This document shows, piece by piece, positions 48,611-58,123 of a stretch of DNA of 64,000 bases (position 1 is the first letter of the stretch; every line of letters begins with the position of its first letter). The DNA is from Salipiger marinus. GTDB taxonomy: Bacteria > Pseudomonadota > Alphaproteobacteria > Rhodobacterales > Rhodobacteraceae. The stretch covers positions 1 to 64,000 of the forward strand of contig NZ_FNEJ01000006.1 of the NCBI RefSeq assembly GCF_900100085.1. The letters run 5' to 3'. The notes under the pieces are model-generated. The model was not told the DNA's origin. It searched no databases and worked only from the letters and a program-made list of their open reading frames with translations. The translations under genes were made by a program, and so were the position numbers.

Positions 48611-51374
48611 TCTCCGGCCCGAGGACATCCTGCCGGACGATCTGATCGCGCCGGCAGCCACCATCTTCGACCTTCCCGCCCTGCGCGCGCGGCTGTTTGA
48701 CAGCCTGCCCGCGGAGGGCGGCGAACCCGCGATCCGCGCCGCCACCGTCCGCCTGCTCAACGAGGCGCGCCATGCCGGACGCGAGACCATCGCGCAGGCC
48801 TTTGCCGCCCAGCCCCGCAACGCCTTTCCCGTCACCCATGCCTATACCTGGGTCACTGACGGGCTGGTGCGCCTGTGTTTCGAGGTGGCGACCGAAGTGC
48901 TGCACCCCCGCCCCAATCCCACCGCAGGCGAACGGCTCGCCGTTCTGGCGGTGGGCGGCTATGGCCGGGGCGAGATGGCGCCGCATTCCGACGTGGATCT
49001 GCTGTTCCTGACCCCGCACAAGATCACCGCATGGGCCGAAAGCGTCATTGAATCGATGCTCTACATGCTGTGGGATCTGAAGCTGAAGGTCGGGCATGCC
49101 TCGCGCACGGTGAAGGACTGCCTGCGGCTCGGGGCCGAGGATTTCACCATCCGCACCGCCATGCTGGAACACCGCTACCTGATCGGCCACCGCCCGCTGG
49201 CCGAGGATCTGGACAAGCGGCTGTGGAATGACCTCTTCAAGGGCAGCGAGCGCGCCTTTGTCGCCGCCAAGCTGGAAGAGCGCGGCGAGCGCCACCGCAA
49301 GCAGGGGCTGCGCTATGTGGTGGAGCCCAACGTCAAGGAGGGCAAGGGCGGGCTGCGCGACCTGCAGTCGCTGTTCTGGATCACCAAATACATCCACCGC
49401 ACCGACGACACCGAGGCGATGGTCCGGCTTGGCGTGTTCCGCCCCGAGGAATACCGCACCTTCCACAAGGCCGAGGAATTTCTCTGGGCGACCCGCTGTC
49501 ACATGCATCTGGCCACGGGCCGGGCGGTGGAACAGCTGACCTTCGACATGCAGGTCGAGGTGGCGGACCGCATGGGCTATGTCGACAAGGGCGGGCGCCG
49601 CGCGGTGGAATGGTTCATGCAGGATTACTTCCGCCACGCCACGGCGGTGGGCGATCTGACCCGCATCTTCCTGACCTCGCTGGAGGCGGAGCACCAGAAG
49701 GACGCGCCGCTGATCCTGCGCATGTTCAAGCGCGGTCCGCAGGTCAAGGACGGCTACGAGGTGGTGCACAACCGGCTGGCCATCATCGACCCCAAGGCCT
49801 TCCTGACCGACAAGATGAACCTGCTGCGCATCTTCGAGGAGGCGCTGCGCACCGGCCTGCTGATCCATCCCGACGCGATGCGTCTGGTCAAGGCCAACCT
49901 GACGCTGATCGATGACGACATGCGCACCGACCGCGAGGCGCAGCGCATCTTCATGGATCTGATGCTGAAACACGGCAATCCGGAACGCGCGCTGCGCCGG
50001 ATGAACGAACTGGGCGTGCTGGCGGCCTTCATCCCCGAATTCGAACCCATCGTGGCGATGATGCAGTTCAACATGTATCACGCCTTTACGGTGGACGAGC
50101 ATACCATCCAGTGCATCCGCCACCTGTCAGAGATCGAACATGGCGATCTGACCGAAGAACTGCCCGTTGCCTCGCATATCCTGCGCGAGGGCGTGAACCG
50201 CAAGGTGATCTATGTCGCCCTGCTGCTACATGACATCGGCAAGGGCCGTGACGAGGATCACGCCGTGCTGGGCGCGCAGATCGCCCGCCGCGTGGCGCCG
50301 CGTCTGGGGCTTGGCAAGCAGGAAAGCGCCACGGTGGAATGGCTGGTGCGCTATCACCTGCTGATGTCGGACATGGCGCAGAAACGCGACATCGCCGACC
50401 CGCGCACCGTGCGCGATTTCGCCAAGGCGGTGCAGACCCGGGAACGGCTGGATCTGCTGACCGTGCTCACCGTCTGCGACATCCGGGGCGTCGGCCCCGG
50501 CGTCTGGAACAACTGGAAGGCAGCACTGATCCGCGCGCTTTACCGTCAGACCCGCCGCGCGCTGGAAGACGGGATGGAAGCGCTCAATCGCGAGAACCGC
50601 GGCACCGAGGCCAAGCGCGCGCTGCGCGAGGCGCTGGCGGACTGGGACGGCAAGGATCTGCGCACCGAAACCCAGCGCCATTACGAACCCTACTGGCAGG
50701 GGCTGCATGTCACCGCACATCAGGTCTTTGCCCGGCTCCTGCGCGACATCCAGCAGGACGAGATCAAGATCGACATCCATCCCGACGAGGATCGCGACGC
50801 CACCCGCGTCTGTTTCGCGCTGCAGGACCATCCCGGCATCTTCTCGCGGCTGGCGGGCGCGCTGGCGCTGTCGGGGGCAAATGTGGTGGACGCGCGCACC
50901 TTCACCTCCAAGGACGGCTATGCCACCGCCGCCTTCTGGATTCAGGATGCCGACGGCTCGCCCTATGAATCCGCCCGCATCCCGCGGCTGCGCGACACCA
51001 TCCGCAAGACCCTGCTGGGCGAGGTGAAGCCGCGCGAGGCGATCCAGTCCCGCGACAAGCTGAAAAAGCGCGAGCGCGCCTTCAAGGTGCCCACCTCGAT
51101 CACCTTCGACAACGAGGGGTCGGACATCTACACCATCATCGAGGTCGACACCCGCGACCGCCCCGGCCTGCTTTATGACCTGACCCGCACGCTGGCAGAG
51201 GCGCATGTCTACATCGCCTCCGCCGTCATCGCGACCTATGGCGAACAGGTGGTCGACAGCTTCTACGTCAAGGACATGTTCGGCCTGAAATATTTCAGCC
51301 CCTCGAAACAGCGGACGCTGGAGCGCAAACTGCGCGACGCCATCGCCGCAGGCGCAGAGCGGGCACGGGCCTGA
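48570..51374 (+). CDS. glnD: Bifunctional PII uridylyltransferase / uridylyl-removing enzyme
   Basis: The 934-residue GlnD has the nucleotidyltransferase motif VGGYGRGEMAPHSDVDLLFL near residue 130, the HD hydrolase centre ALLLHDIGKGRDEDHAVL near 553, and two C-terminal ACT domains (about 750-820 and 855-930) that sense glutamine. It uridylylates PII when nitrogen is short and reverses this when glutamine is high. The start is TTG at 48570, six bases after AGGTGA, well inside the upstream gene. No later ATG would keep the N-terminus. Confidence 0.93.
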   Translation: MTLPPPASPAPVSDLRPEDILPDDLIAPAATIFDLPALRARLFDSLPAEGGEPAIRAATVRLLNEARHAGRETIAQAFAAQPRNAFPVTHAYTWVTDGLVRLCFEVATEVLHPRPNPTAGERLAVLAVGGYGRGEMAPHSDVDLLFLTPHKITAWAESVIESMLYMLWDLKLKVGHASRTVKDCLRLGAEDFTIRTAMLEHRYLIGHRPLAEDLDKRLWNDLFKGSERAFVAAKLEERGERHRKQGLRYVVEPNVKEGKGGLRDLQSLFWITKYIHRTDDTEAMVRLGVFRPEEYRTFHKAEEFLWATRCHMHLATGRAVEQLTFDMQVEVADRMGYVDKGGRRAVEWFMQDYFRHATAVGDLTRIFLTSLEAEHQKDAPLILRMFKRGPQVKDGYEVVHNRLAIIDPKAFLTDKMNLLRIFEEALRTGLLIHPDAMRLVKANLTLIDDDMRTDREAQRIFMDLMLKHGNPERALRRMNELGVLAAFIPEFEPIVAMMQFNMYHAFTVDEHTIQCIRHLSEIEHGDLTEELPVASHILREGVNRKVIYVALLLHDIGKGRDEDHAVLGAQIARRVAPRLGLGKQESATVEWLVRYHLLMSDMAQKRDIADPRTVRDFAKAVQTRERLDLLTVLTVCDIRGVGPGVWNNWKAALIRALYRQTRRALEDGMEALNRENRGTEAKRALREALADWDGKDLRTETQRHYEPYWQGLHVTAHQVFARLLRDIQQDEIKIDIHPDEDRDATRVCFALQDHPGIFSRLAGALALSGANVVDARTFTSKDGYATAAFWIQDADGSPYESARIPRLRDTIRKTLLGEVKPREAIQSRDKLKKRERAFKVPTSITFDNEGSDIYTIIEVDTRDRPGLLYDLTRTLAEAHVYIASAVIATYGEQVVDSFYVKDMFGLKYFSPSKQRTLERKLRDAIAAGAERARA

Positions 51375-51467
51375 CGTGGCGCGGATCCGCTGCGGCGCGG
51401 TCGGGCGATTGCCCCCGCTTGCGCCGCCATGCTAAGCAGGCCCTGACATGAGGCAGAGCAGCCCAGC

Positions 51468-52493
51468 ATGACCGCACTCAAGGAGTTTCAACGCCTCGAA
51501 GCGACTGCGCTGTGGCGGCCAGAGCCGCAGGCGCAGCGCCGTGAGGTGATCGTGTCGCTGGGCGATGCCACCATCACCATTTCGGAGTTTTCCGGACGGC
51601 CTCTGGCGCATTGGTCAATTGCCGCGATCATCCGCGCCAATCGGGGCCGCCTGCCCGCGATCTATCACCCGGATGGCGATCCCGGCGAAACGCTGGAACT
51701 GCCCGAAGACGAAACCACCATGGTCGACGCGATCGAACGGCTGCTGCGCGCCATCGAACGCCGCCGCCCGCAGCCGGGCACGCTGCGGCAGCGGGTGATT
51801 GCCGGGGTGGCGGGGGTGCTGGCGCTTGGCGCGCTGGTCTGGCTGCCCTCCGCGCTGCTGGACCATGCCGAACGGGTGGTGCCGCGCGTGAAACGGGCCG
51901 AGATCGGCGAAGATCTTCTGGGGCGGATCACCCGCGTCGCCGGACAGCCCTGCATCGCACCAGAGGGGCGGCTGCCGCTCCGGCATCTGGCGCAGCGGGT
52001 TCTGGGCGAGGCGCGCAGCGATGCGCTGGTGGTGCTGCCCGAGGGCGTGCGCGACACCGCGCATCTGCCCGGCGGCATGATCCTCGTCAACGCCGCGCTG
52101 CTGGAGGATTACGAGGATCCGGATGTGGCGGCGGGCTATATTCTGGCCGAGGCGCTGCGCGCGCGCCATTCCGATCCCTTGGGCGATCTGCTGCGCCATG
52201 CCGGGCTGTGGTCCAGCCTGAAGCTGCTGACCACTGGCAGGCTGCCCGATGGCGCGCTGCAAAGCTATGCCGAAACGCTGCTGACCACGCCCGCCGATCC
52301 GGTGCCGACCGAGGCGCTGCTGGATGCCTTTGCCGCAGCGGAACTGCGGTCCAGCCCCTATGCCTATGCCCGCGATGCCACCGGCGAATCCACCGTCGCG
52401 CTGATCGAGGCTGACCCGCGCGCCCGCGAAGGCAGCCGTCAGGTGCTCAGCGATGCCGACTGGCTGCGGCTGCAGGCGATCTGCGACGGCTGA
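51468..52493 (+). CDS. Membrane protein resembling an M48 peptidase without its zinc motif
   Basis: The 341-residue protein has a cytoplasmic N-terminal domain of about 105 residues (REVIVSLGDATITISEFSGR), one membrane helix (VIAGVAGVLALGALVWLPSA) and a periplasmic C-terminal part. In the latter, HLPGGMILVNAALLEDYEDP followed by DVAAGYILAEALRARHSDPL has the layout of M48 peptidases (GG-I-V-N-LL-..-HEXXH-..-RH). AEALR stands where HEXXH should be, so zinc catalysis is unlikely. This reading is my inference. It is otherwise a hypothetical protein. It lies 93 bp after glnD. Confidence 0.6.
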   Translation: MTALKEFQRLEATALWRPEPQAQRREVIVSLGDATITISEFSGRPLAHWSIAAIIRANRGRLPAIYHPDGDPGETLELPEDETTMVDAIERLLRAIERRRPQPGTLRQRVIAGVAGVLALGALVWLPSALLDHAERVVPRVKRAEIGEDLLGRITRVAGQPCIAPEGRLPLRHLAQRVLGEARSDALVVLPEGVRDTAHLPGGMILVNAALLEDYEDPDVAAGYILAEALRARHSDPLGDLLRHAGLWSSLKLLTTGRLPDGALQSYAETLLTTPADPVPTEALLDAFAAAELRSSPYAYARDATGESTVALIEADPRAREGSRQVLSDADWLRLQAICDG

Positions 52494-52514
52494 GCGCCGC
52501 CGCGCGCGCCTGCC

Positions 52515-53912
52515 TCAGCGCAGATAGGCCCGAACGTAGCCGGTGGCCTGCACCGCCGACAGCGCGCCGCGCAGCGCGGTGCTGCTGTGATAGGGGCCGA
52601 CCCGGACGCGGCGCATCTCCTGACCGGCATGGCTCATCTGCGACAGGCGCACGGGCAGACCTGCGCCCTGCAGACGCCGCGCCGCCTCTGCCGCCCCGCC
52701 CGCGCTGGTGAAGGCGCCGATCTCGACATAACGCGCGTCACCGCCCTGCGGCTCTGACCGGGTGGACACGGTGGCGCTGCGCAGCGGCGGATCCGACCGG
52801 GTGGACATGGCGGGGGTGCGATAGCGCGCCTCCTCGACCACCGGTTTCCAGCGGCCCGGCACGCCCGGGAACAGCAGGATCGGATCGCGCACCGAATGGT
52901 TCCGGGCGGTCGCCGCCGAGTCCCGTGGCACGGTGTTGGTCCAGACCTGCTGCGTGTCGTAATAGCCATCCACCGTCTGCCACGCGCGATAGGGGTTGAG
53001 CCGGTCATCCTCCCATGCGGGGCGATAGCCTGCCGGGGTGACGGTCTGCACCGCCGGTCCTTCGCGATAGACATGCGCGGGCACCAGCCGGTCGCGGCGT
53101 CCCACGCTCAGATTGCTGTCTTCCCAGCTGCCCTTCCGGCCAGCCGTGCCGTTGCGATAGACGGTCTTGCCCGGCCCCGGCGCCTCGCCCCGGCGCACCT
53201 CGGTCACGAAGGGGCTGGTCTGCGGGCCGCAGCGCACCGCCATGCCGTTGCGCTGCATCTCGCCGGTAAAGCCCGGCGGGCAGGTGCTGCCGGTGATCAC
53301 GCGCTTGGGCTGCGGCGCGGGCGCCGCAGCAGGTGCGGGCACGCGGCGCACCAGTTCCGGCGGCGGGGCAGAGGGCGGTTTCGACGCGGGCGCCTTGACC
53401 ACCGGCGCCGGTTTGGAGGCGACGGTGCGCATCGGCTGGCCCACCGGAGCGGGACGCGGCTTGCGCACGGTCGCTGCGGGTTTCGGCGCGGGCCGGGGCG
53501 CCGGAGCCGCCTGCGGCTGCGGACGGGGTTCCGGGGCCGTGGCCACGCGCGGCACCGGGGCCGGCGTGGGTGTGGGCTCGGGTGCAGCGGCGGGGGCCGG
53601 AGCGGGCGCAGGCGCAGGCGCCGGTGCGGGCTCTGCCGCCGCCCGGCGGCTGGCGCCGCCAAGGCTTGGCGCATAGCCGCAAACCTGATCGCCGGCCCGC
53701 GTCATCTGCGGCACCCAGATCACCGCGCCGTCAAACCCGGCGCGGATGAAGACGCAGCCGCGGCTGTCCACGTAACGGCCGCCCTGAAAGCTGCCCGGCG
53801 GCATTTCGGCGGGGCTGGCGATGGTCTCGATCCCCTGCGCCAGCGCGGGCATCGCAGCCCCCCCGGCACCTAGGACCAGCATGGCACAGGCCGTCAGCGT
53901 CTTGAAACTCAT
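52515..53912 (-). CDS. SPOR domain-containing periplasmic protein
   Basis: The roughly 465-residue precursor has a signal peptide (MSFKTLTACAMLVLGAGGAA) and an N-terminal conserved module with GGRYVDSRGCVFIRAGFDG. A very long Pro/Ala-rich linker follows (about residues 90-210), then a middle module with STCPPGFTGEMQRNGMAVRC. A C-terminal SPOR domain (YVEIGAFTSAGGAAEAARRL onward, ending YVRAYLR) binds denuded peptidoglycan at the septum. It probably acts in cell division or wall remodelling. GGGAGCGGAC sets ATG 53910-53912. Confidence 0.85.
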   Translation of the reverse strand: MSFKTLTACAMLVLGAGGAAMPALAQGIETIASPAEMPPGSFQGGRYVDSRGCVFIRAGFDGAVIWVPQMTRAGDQVCGYAPSLGGASRRAAAEPAPAPAPAPAPAPAAAPEPTPTPAPVPRVATAPEPRPQPQAAPAPRPAPKPAATVRKPRPAPVGQPMRTVASKPAPVVKAPASKPPSAPPPELVRRVPAPAAAPAPQPKRVITGSTCPPGFTGEMQRNGMAVRCGPQTSPFVTEVRRGEAPGPGKTVYRNGTAGRKGSWEDSNLSVGRRDRLVPAHVYREGPAVQTVTPAGYRPAWEDDRLNPYRAWQTVDGYYDTQQVWTNTVPRDSAATARNHSVRDPILLFPGVPGRWKPVVEEARYRTPAMSTRSDPPLRSATVSTRSEPQGGDARYVEIGAFTSAGGAAEAARRLQGAGLPVRLSQMSHAGQEMRRVRVGPYHSSTALRGALSAVQATGYVRAYLR

Positions 53913-53980
53913 GTCCGCTCCCACAACATACCGGGCAAAGCATGCCCGATCCCCCGTGACCTGTAAAGCCGCGCGCCCGC

Positions 53981-54610
53981 CTATTTCGTGCCGAACATGC
54001 GGTCACCCGCATCCCCTAGTCCCGGAAGGATATAGCCTTTTTCGTTCAGCCGCTCGTCCAGCGCCGCCGTGATCACCGGCACGTCGGGATGGGCCTGCCG
54101 CATCCGCTCCACCCCTTCGGGGGCGGCCAGCAGGCACAGGAAGCGCAGGTCGGTGGCCCCCGCCTGTTTCAGCAAATCAATCGCCGCCACCGAGGAATTG
54201 CCGGTGGCCAGCATCGGATCCACCGCGATCACCGTCCGGTCCTCGAGGTTCTTCGGCACCTTGAAGTAATACTGCACCGGCTCCAGCGTGTCCTCGTCGC
54301 GGTAAAGCCCGACAAAGCCCACCCGCGCGGCGGGGATCAGTTCCAGAATACCGTCGAGCAGCCCGTTGCCCGCGCGCAGGATCGACACCAGCACCAGCTT
54401 CTTGCCCTCGATGGTGGGGGCGTCCATCTCGACCAGCGGGGTTTCGATGCGCTTGCTGGTCACCGGCAGGTCGCGGGTGATCTCATAGGCCAGCAGCAGG
54501 CTGATTTCCCGCAGAAGCTGGCGGAAGCTGGCGGTGGAGGTGTCCTTTTCCCGCATCAGGGTCAGCTTGTGCTGCACCAGCGGGTGATCGACGATCGTGA
54601 GGTGTTTCAT
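53981..54610 (-). CDS. upp: Uracil phosphoribosyltransferase
   Basis: The 209-residue enzyme has the uracil/PRPP signatures: [20 protein letters not shown], the PRPP loop [20 protein letters not shown], and the C-terminal [18 protein letters not shown] uracil-binding region. It makes UMP from uracil and PRPP. It is the last gene of the salvage operon and overlaps add by four bases (ATGA). Confidence 0.96.
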   Translation of the reverse strand: MKHLTIVDHPLVQHKLTLMREKDTSTASFRQLLREISLLLAYEITRDLPVTSKRIETPLVEMDAPTIEGKKLVLVSILRAGNGLLDGILELIPAARVGFVGLYRDEDTLEPVQYYFKVPKNLEDRTVIAVDPMLATGNSSVAAIDLLKQAGATDLRFLCLLAAPEGVERMRQAHPDVPVITAALDERLNEKGYILPGLGDAGDRMFGTK

Positions 54611-55632
54611 GTGGCGGGCTCCAGTCGTTTCAGCAGGGCCGCACGGGTGTCCGCAGAACAGAACGCCGCCTCGGCCGTGGTCTTGGCAAGGTCTCTGAAC
54701 TCCTCTTCCTCCCAGCCGAAGACAAGCGCAAGGTTCTGGTATTCCTGCACCATCGTGGTGTGGAAAAACGGCGGGTCATCGGTGGAAACGGTGACTTTCA
54801 CGCCACGCGCGCGCAGATCGTTGATCGGATGGCGGCGCAGGTCGGGATAGACCCCCAGCGCCACGTTCGACCCCGGACAGACCTCCAGCACCACGCCCGT
54901 CTCGGCCAGCATCTCGCACAGCGCCGGATCCTCGGCGGCCCGCACGCCATGCCCCACCCGTTCGACCCGCAGATCGGTCACCGCGTCGCGCACCTCGCGC
55001 GGGCCGCGCCATTCGCCCGCATGGGTGGTCAGCCGCAGCCCCGCCTCGCGCGCCATGTCGAAGGCATAGGCGAAATCGCGCTGCGATCCGCGGTTTTCAT
55101 CCCCGCCCATGCCAAAGCCGCAGAGCCAGTCATCCGCCGTCTCGGCGGCACAGCGCGCCGCCGCCTTGGCCTTGTCGGGGCCGAAATGCCGCACGCAGGT
55201 GACGATGCCGCGCAGGGTGACCCCCATGTCGCGCTCGGCCTCCGCCGCCGCTTCGCGCATCGCGTGCAGATATTCGCGCCACGCCCCCAGATCGCCGCCA
55301 CCGCAGAAATCCGGGCTCAGGAACGCCTCGGCATAGATCACGCCAGAGGCCGCGCATTGCTCCAGCACGGCGGTGGTCAGCCGGGCATAGTCGCGCGGGC
55401 TGGTCAGCACCGAGGTCGCCGCCTCATAGACCTTCAGGAATTCGGCAAAATCGCCATAGGCATAGCTGCCATCCTCGCGGAACACGCGGTCGAGCCGGAT
55501 GGATTTCTCCTGCGCGAGGCCGCGGATGAAGCCCGGCGGGGCAGCACCTTCGATATGCAGATGCAGCTCCAGCTTGGGCAGCGCCCGGATGCGGTGCAGC
55601 GACTCCTCGTCATGATCGCGGGGATCTCTCAC
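54607..55632 (-). CDS. add: Adenosine deaminase family protein
   Basis: The 341-residue metal-dependent deaminase has the first zinc site HLHIEGA ([15 protein letters not shown]), the HAGE motif [11 protein letters not shown], and the catalytic Asp pair in [20 protein letters not shown]. It should deaminate adenosine to inosine. An adenine-type substrate cannot be excluded. The start is GTG 55630-55632, overlapping the deoB stop as GTGA with GGAGTTTCCT before it. The longer frame up to 55785 is within deoB and is rejected. Confidence 0.9.
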   Translation of the reverse strand: MRDPRDHDEESLHRIRALPKLELHLHIEGAAPPGFIRGLAQEKSIRLDRVFREDGSYAYGDFAEFLKVYEAATSVLTSPRDYARLTTAVLEQCAASGVIYAEAFLSPDFCGGGDLGAWREYLHAMREAAAEAERDMGVTLRGIVTCVRHFGPDKAKAAARCAAETADDWLCGFGMGGDENRGSQRDFAYAFDMAREAGLRLTTHAGEWRGPREVRDAVTDLRVERVGHGVRAAEDPALCEMLAETGVVLEVCPGSNVALGVYPDLRRHPINDLRARGVKVTVSTDDPPFFHTTMVQEYQNLALVFGWEEEEFRDLAKTTAEAAFCSADTRAALLKRLEPAT

Positions 55633-56834
55633 AGGAAACTCCTTCCCGGGCCCTGCGGGGCCACCTTCAGATGCGTGGCGACAGAAGCCGCCACATCGGC
55701 AAAAGCCACCTGCCCCAGCGCGCCGGATCCCGCCCCCGCCACCAGCACCGGCACCCGTTCGCGGGTGTGATCGGTGCCGGACCATGTGGGATCGTTGCCG
55801 TGGTCGGCGGTCAGCACCAGCAGGTCACCGGGCTGCAGCTTCGGCAGCAGCCGCCCCAGTTCCGCATCCATCCATTCCAGCGCGCGGGCATAGCCCGACA
55901 CGTCGCGGCGATGCCCCCAGAGGCTGTCGAATTCCACAAAATTGGCGAAGGTCAGCGAGCCCTCTTCGGCCTCCGCCACCAGATCGTGCAGATGGCGCAT
56001 CAGCGTGGCATCGTCTCCCTTGCGCAGCGTGTCGATGCCCTGCATCGAAAAGATGTCGCCGATCTTGCCCACCGCATGCACCCGCCGCCCCGCCGCCTGC
56101 ACCCAGTTGGTCAGCACCGGCGCGGGCGGGGTGATGGCGTAATCGTGACGGTTGGCGGTGCGGCGAAAGGCGCCCGGCTCGCCCAGAAAAGGCCGCGCGA
56201 TGACCCGGCCCACCCGCATGTCATGCAGCAGCGGCGCCACCGCCTCGCAGAGCGCCAGAAGACGGTCGAGCCCGAACCGCTCTTCATGGGCGGCGATCTG
56301 GAACACGCTGTCGGCGGAGGTGTAGCAGATCGGCCAGCCGCTGCGCAGATGCTCGGCGCCGAACCGGTCCAGCATCACCGTGCCCGAGCTGTGACAGTTG
56401 CCCAGCGTGCCGTCCGTCCCCGCCGCCTGCCGCACCCGCGCCAGCAGGTCGGGCGGAAAGGCGGGCTGCGCATCGGGAAAATAATGCCAGTCCCATGGCA
56501 CCGGCAGCCCCGCCAGTTCCCAATGCCCCGACGGCGTGTCCTTGCCGCGCGAGGTTTCGGTGGCCGCCCCCCAGCGCCCCTCCGGCACGGCGCCCAGACC
56601 GGGCGCGGCCAGTCCGCTGGCAAGCTCCAGCGCGCGGCCCAGCCCCAGCCCGTCCAGCACCGGCAGGCGCAGCGGCCCGCTGCGCCCGGTCTCCGCCCGG
56701 CCTTCGGCACAGGCCTGCGCGATATGGCCCAGCGTGTTGGCACCGGTATCCGGGCGCGCCTCGTTGAAATAGGCCTGCGCATCGGGCGCCCCGCCGATCC
56801 CCAGCGAATCCAGCACCACCAGAAATGCCCGCAT
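55629..56834 (-). CDS. deoB: Phosphopentomutase
   Basis: The 401-residue enzyme is an alkaline-phosphatase-superfamily phosphopentomutase with FLVVLDSLGIGGAPDAQAYF (metal-binding Asp) at the N-terminus. Internal DTPSGHWELAG, the catalytic Thr region, and VLTADHGNDPTWSGTDHTRE near the C-terminus hold metal ligands. It interconverts (deoxy)ribose 1- and 5-phosphates released by phosphorolysis. ATG overlaps the deoA stop. Confidence 0.96.
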   Translation of the reverse strand: MRAFLVVLDSLGIGGAPDAQAYFNEARPDTGANTLGHIAQACAEGRAETGRSGPLRLPVLDGLGLGRALELASGLAAPGLGAVPEGRWGAATETSRGKDTPSGHWELAGLPVPWDWHYFPDAQPAFPPDLLARVRQAAGTDGTLGNCHSSGTVMLDRFGAEHLRSGWPICYTSADSVFQIAAHEERFGLDRLLALCEAVAPLLHDMRVGRVIARPFLGEPGAFRRTANRHDYAITPPAPVLTNWVQAAGRRVHAVGKIGDIFSMQGIDTLRKGDDATLMRHLHDLVAEAEEGSLTFANFVEFDSLWGHRRDVSGYARALEWMDAELGRLLPKLQPGDLLVLTADHGNDPTWSGTDHTRERVPVLVAGAGSGALGQVAFADVAASVATHLKVAPQGPGRSFL

Positions 56835-58123
56835 CAGCCGATCCTTTCCAAAACCAGCGGCAGCGGTTCCGGCGCAGGCCCCAGCGTCACCGCCGCCTGC
56901 ACCTCCCGCACCGCCCGCTCCGCCGCCTCGGGCGTGGCGGCATGCACCACCGCCAGCGGCGCGCCGCGGTCCAGCTTCTGCCCCAGCCGCACCATCCCGG
57001 CAAGCCCCACCGCCGGGTCGATGCGATCCTCCTTCTGCAGCCGCCCACCGCCCAGCCGCACCACCGCCAGCCCCAGCGCCTCGCCATCGATGACCGCCAC
57101 ATGCCCGGCCTCGGGCGCGGGCACATCGCGCCGCACCGGCGCCTGCGGCAGATGCCGCGCGGCGCGGTCCAGCAGATCGGCAGGCCCGCCCAGCCCCGCC
57201 ACCATACGCCCCATACGCTCGGCGGCGGCACCGCTCTCCAGCGCCGCGCGCAGCCGTGCCGCCCCGTCCGCGATCCCGGCCCGGGCCAGCAGCGCCTCAC
57301 CCAGCGCCAGCGACAGATCGCAGAGCGGCCCCCGCGCCGCCCCGGTCAGCACCGCCAGCGCCTCCGCCACCTCCAGCGCATTGCCAAGGCTGGGGGCCAG
57401 CGGCTGGTCCATGCCGGTGACCAGCGCCACGGTGGGACAGTCCGCCGCCTCCGCCGTCTCAACCAAAGCGCGGGCCAGCGCCCCCGCCTCGACTTGTGTC
57501 TTCATGAAGGCGCCGCTGCCGCATTTCACATCCAGCACCAGCCCTTCCAGCCCCGCCGCCAGCTTCTTCGACAGGATCGAGGCACAGATCAGATCCACGC
57601 TCTCCACCGTGCCGCTGACATCGCGCAGCGCGTAAAGCCGCCGGTCGGCGGGGGCGATCTCGTCAGAGGCCGAGACGATGGCGCAGCCCGCCTCCGCCAC
57701 CACCCACCGCAGCCGCGCCGCATCGGGCGCCCCGTCATAGCCGGGGATCGCCGCCAGCTTGTCCAGCGTGCCGCCGGTATGGCCCAGCCCCCGGCCCGAG
57801 ATCATCGGCACATAAACCCCGCAGGCGGCCAAGAGCGGCGCCAGCACAAGGCTCACGCAGTCCCCCACCCCGCCGGTGGAATGCTTGTCCAGCACCGGCC
57901 CCGGCAGATCCCAGCGCAGCACCGTGCCGCTGTCGCGCATGCCTTGGGTCAGCGCCGCACGCCCCGCAGGCCCCAGCCCGCGCAGACAGACCGCCATGGC
58001 AAAGGCCCCCGCCTGCGCGTCGCTCACCTCGCCGGTGGCGAGCCCGCGCGCAAAGGCGCGCAGATCCTCTGCCGCAGGCACCTCGCCCCGCCGCAGCGCC
58101 GTCAGGACCGCGCGCGGCTCCAT
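56834..58123 (-). CDS. deoA: Thymidine phosphorylase
   Basis: The 429-residue enzyme carries the glycosyl-transferase family 3 signatures: LDKHSTGGVGDCVSLVLAP (phosphate binding), SGRGLGHTGGTLDKLAAIPG, and VLDVKCGSGAFMKTQVEAG. It phosphorolyses thymidine or uridine to base and sugar 1-phosphate. ATG 58121-58123 overlaps the cdd stop as TGATG. It is the second gene of the salvage operon. Confidence 0.96.
   Translation of the reverse strand: MEPRAVLTALRRGEVPAAEDLRAFARGLATGEVSDAQAGAFAMAVCLRGLGPAGRAALTQGMRDSGTVLRWDLPGPVLDKHSTGGVGDCVSLVLAPLLAACGVYVPMISGRGLGHTGGTLDKLAAIPGYDGAPDAARLRWVVAEAGCAIVSASDEIAPADRRLYALRDVSGTVESVDLICASILSKKLAAGLEGLVLDVKCGSGAFMKTQVEAGALARALVETAEAADCPTVALVTGMDQPLAPSLGNALEVAEALAVLTGAARGPLCDLSLALGEALLARAGIADGAARLRAALESGAAAERMGRMVAGLGGPADLLDRAARHLPQAPVRRDVPAPEAGHVAVIDGEALGLAVVRLGGGRLQKEDRIDPAVGLAGMVRLGQKLDRGAPLAVVHAATPEAAERAVREVQAAVTLGPAPEPLPLVLERIG

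Noticed and set aside
53570-53640. Short tandem repeats that could suggest a repeat array
   Set aside because: They encode the Ala-Pro linker of the SPOR protein. There are no spacers or conserved repeat units, so no CRISPR.
54760-57635. Long plus-strand frames opposite add, deoB and deoA
   Set aside because: They are shadows of the salvage operon, lacking motifs and ribosome-binding sites.
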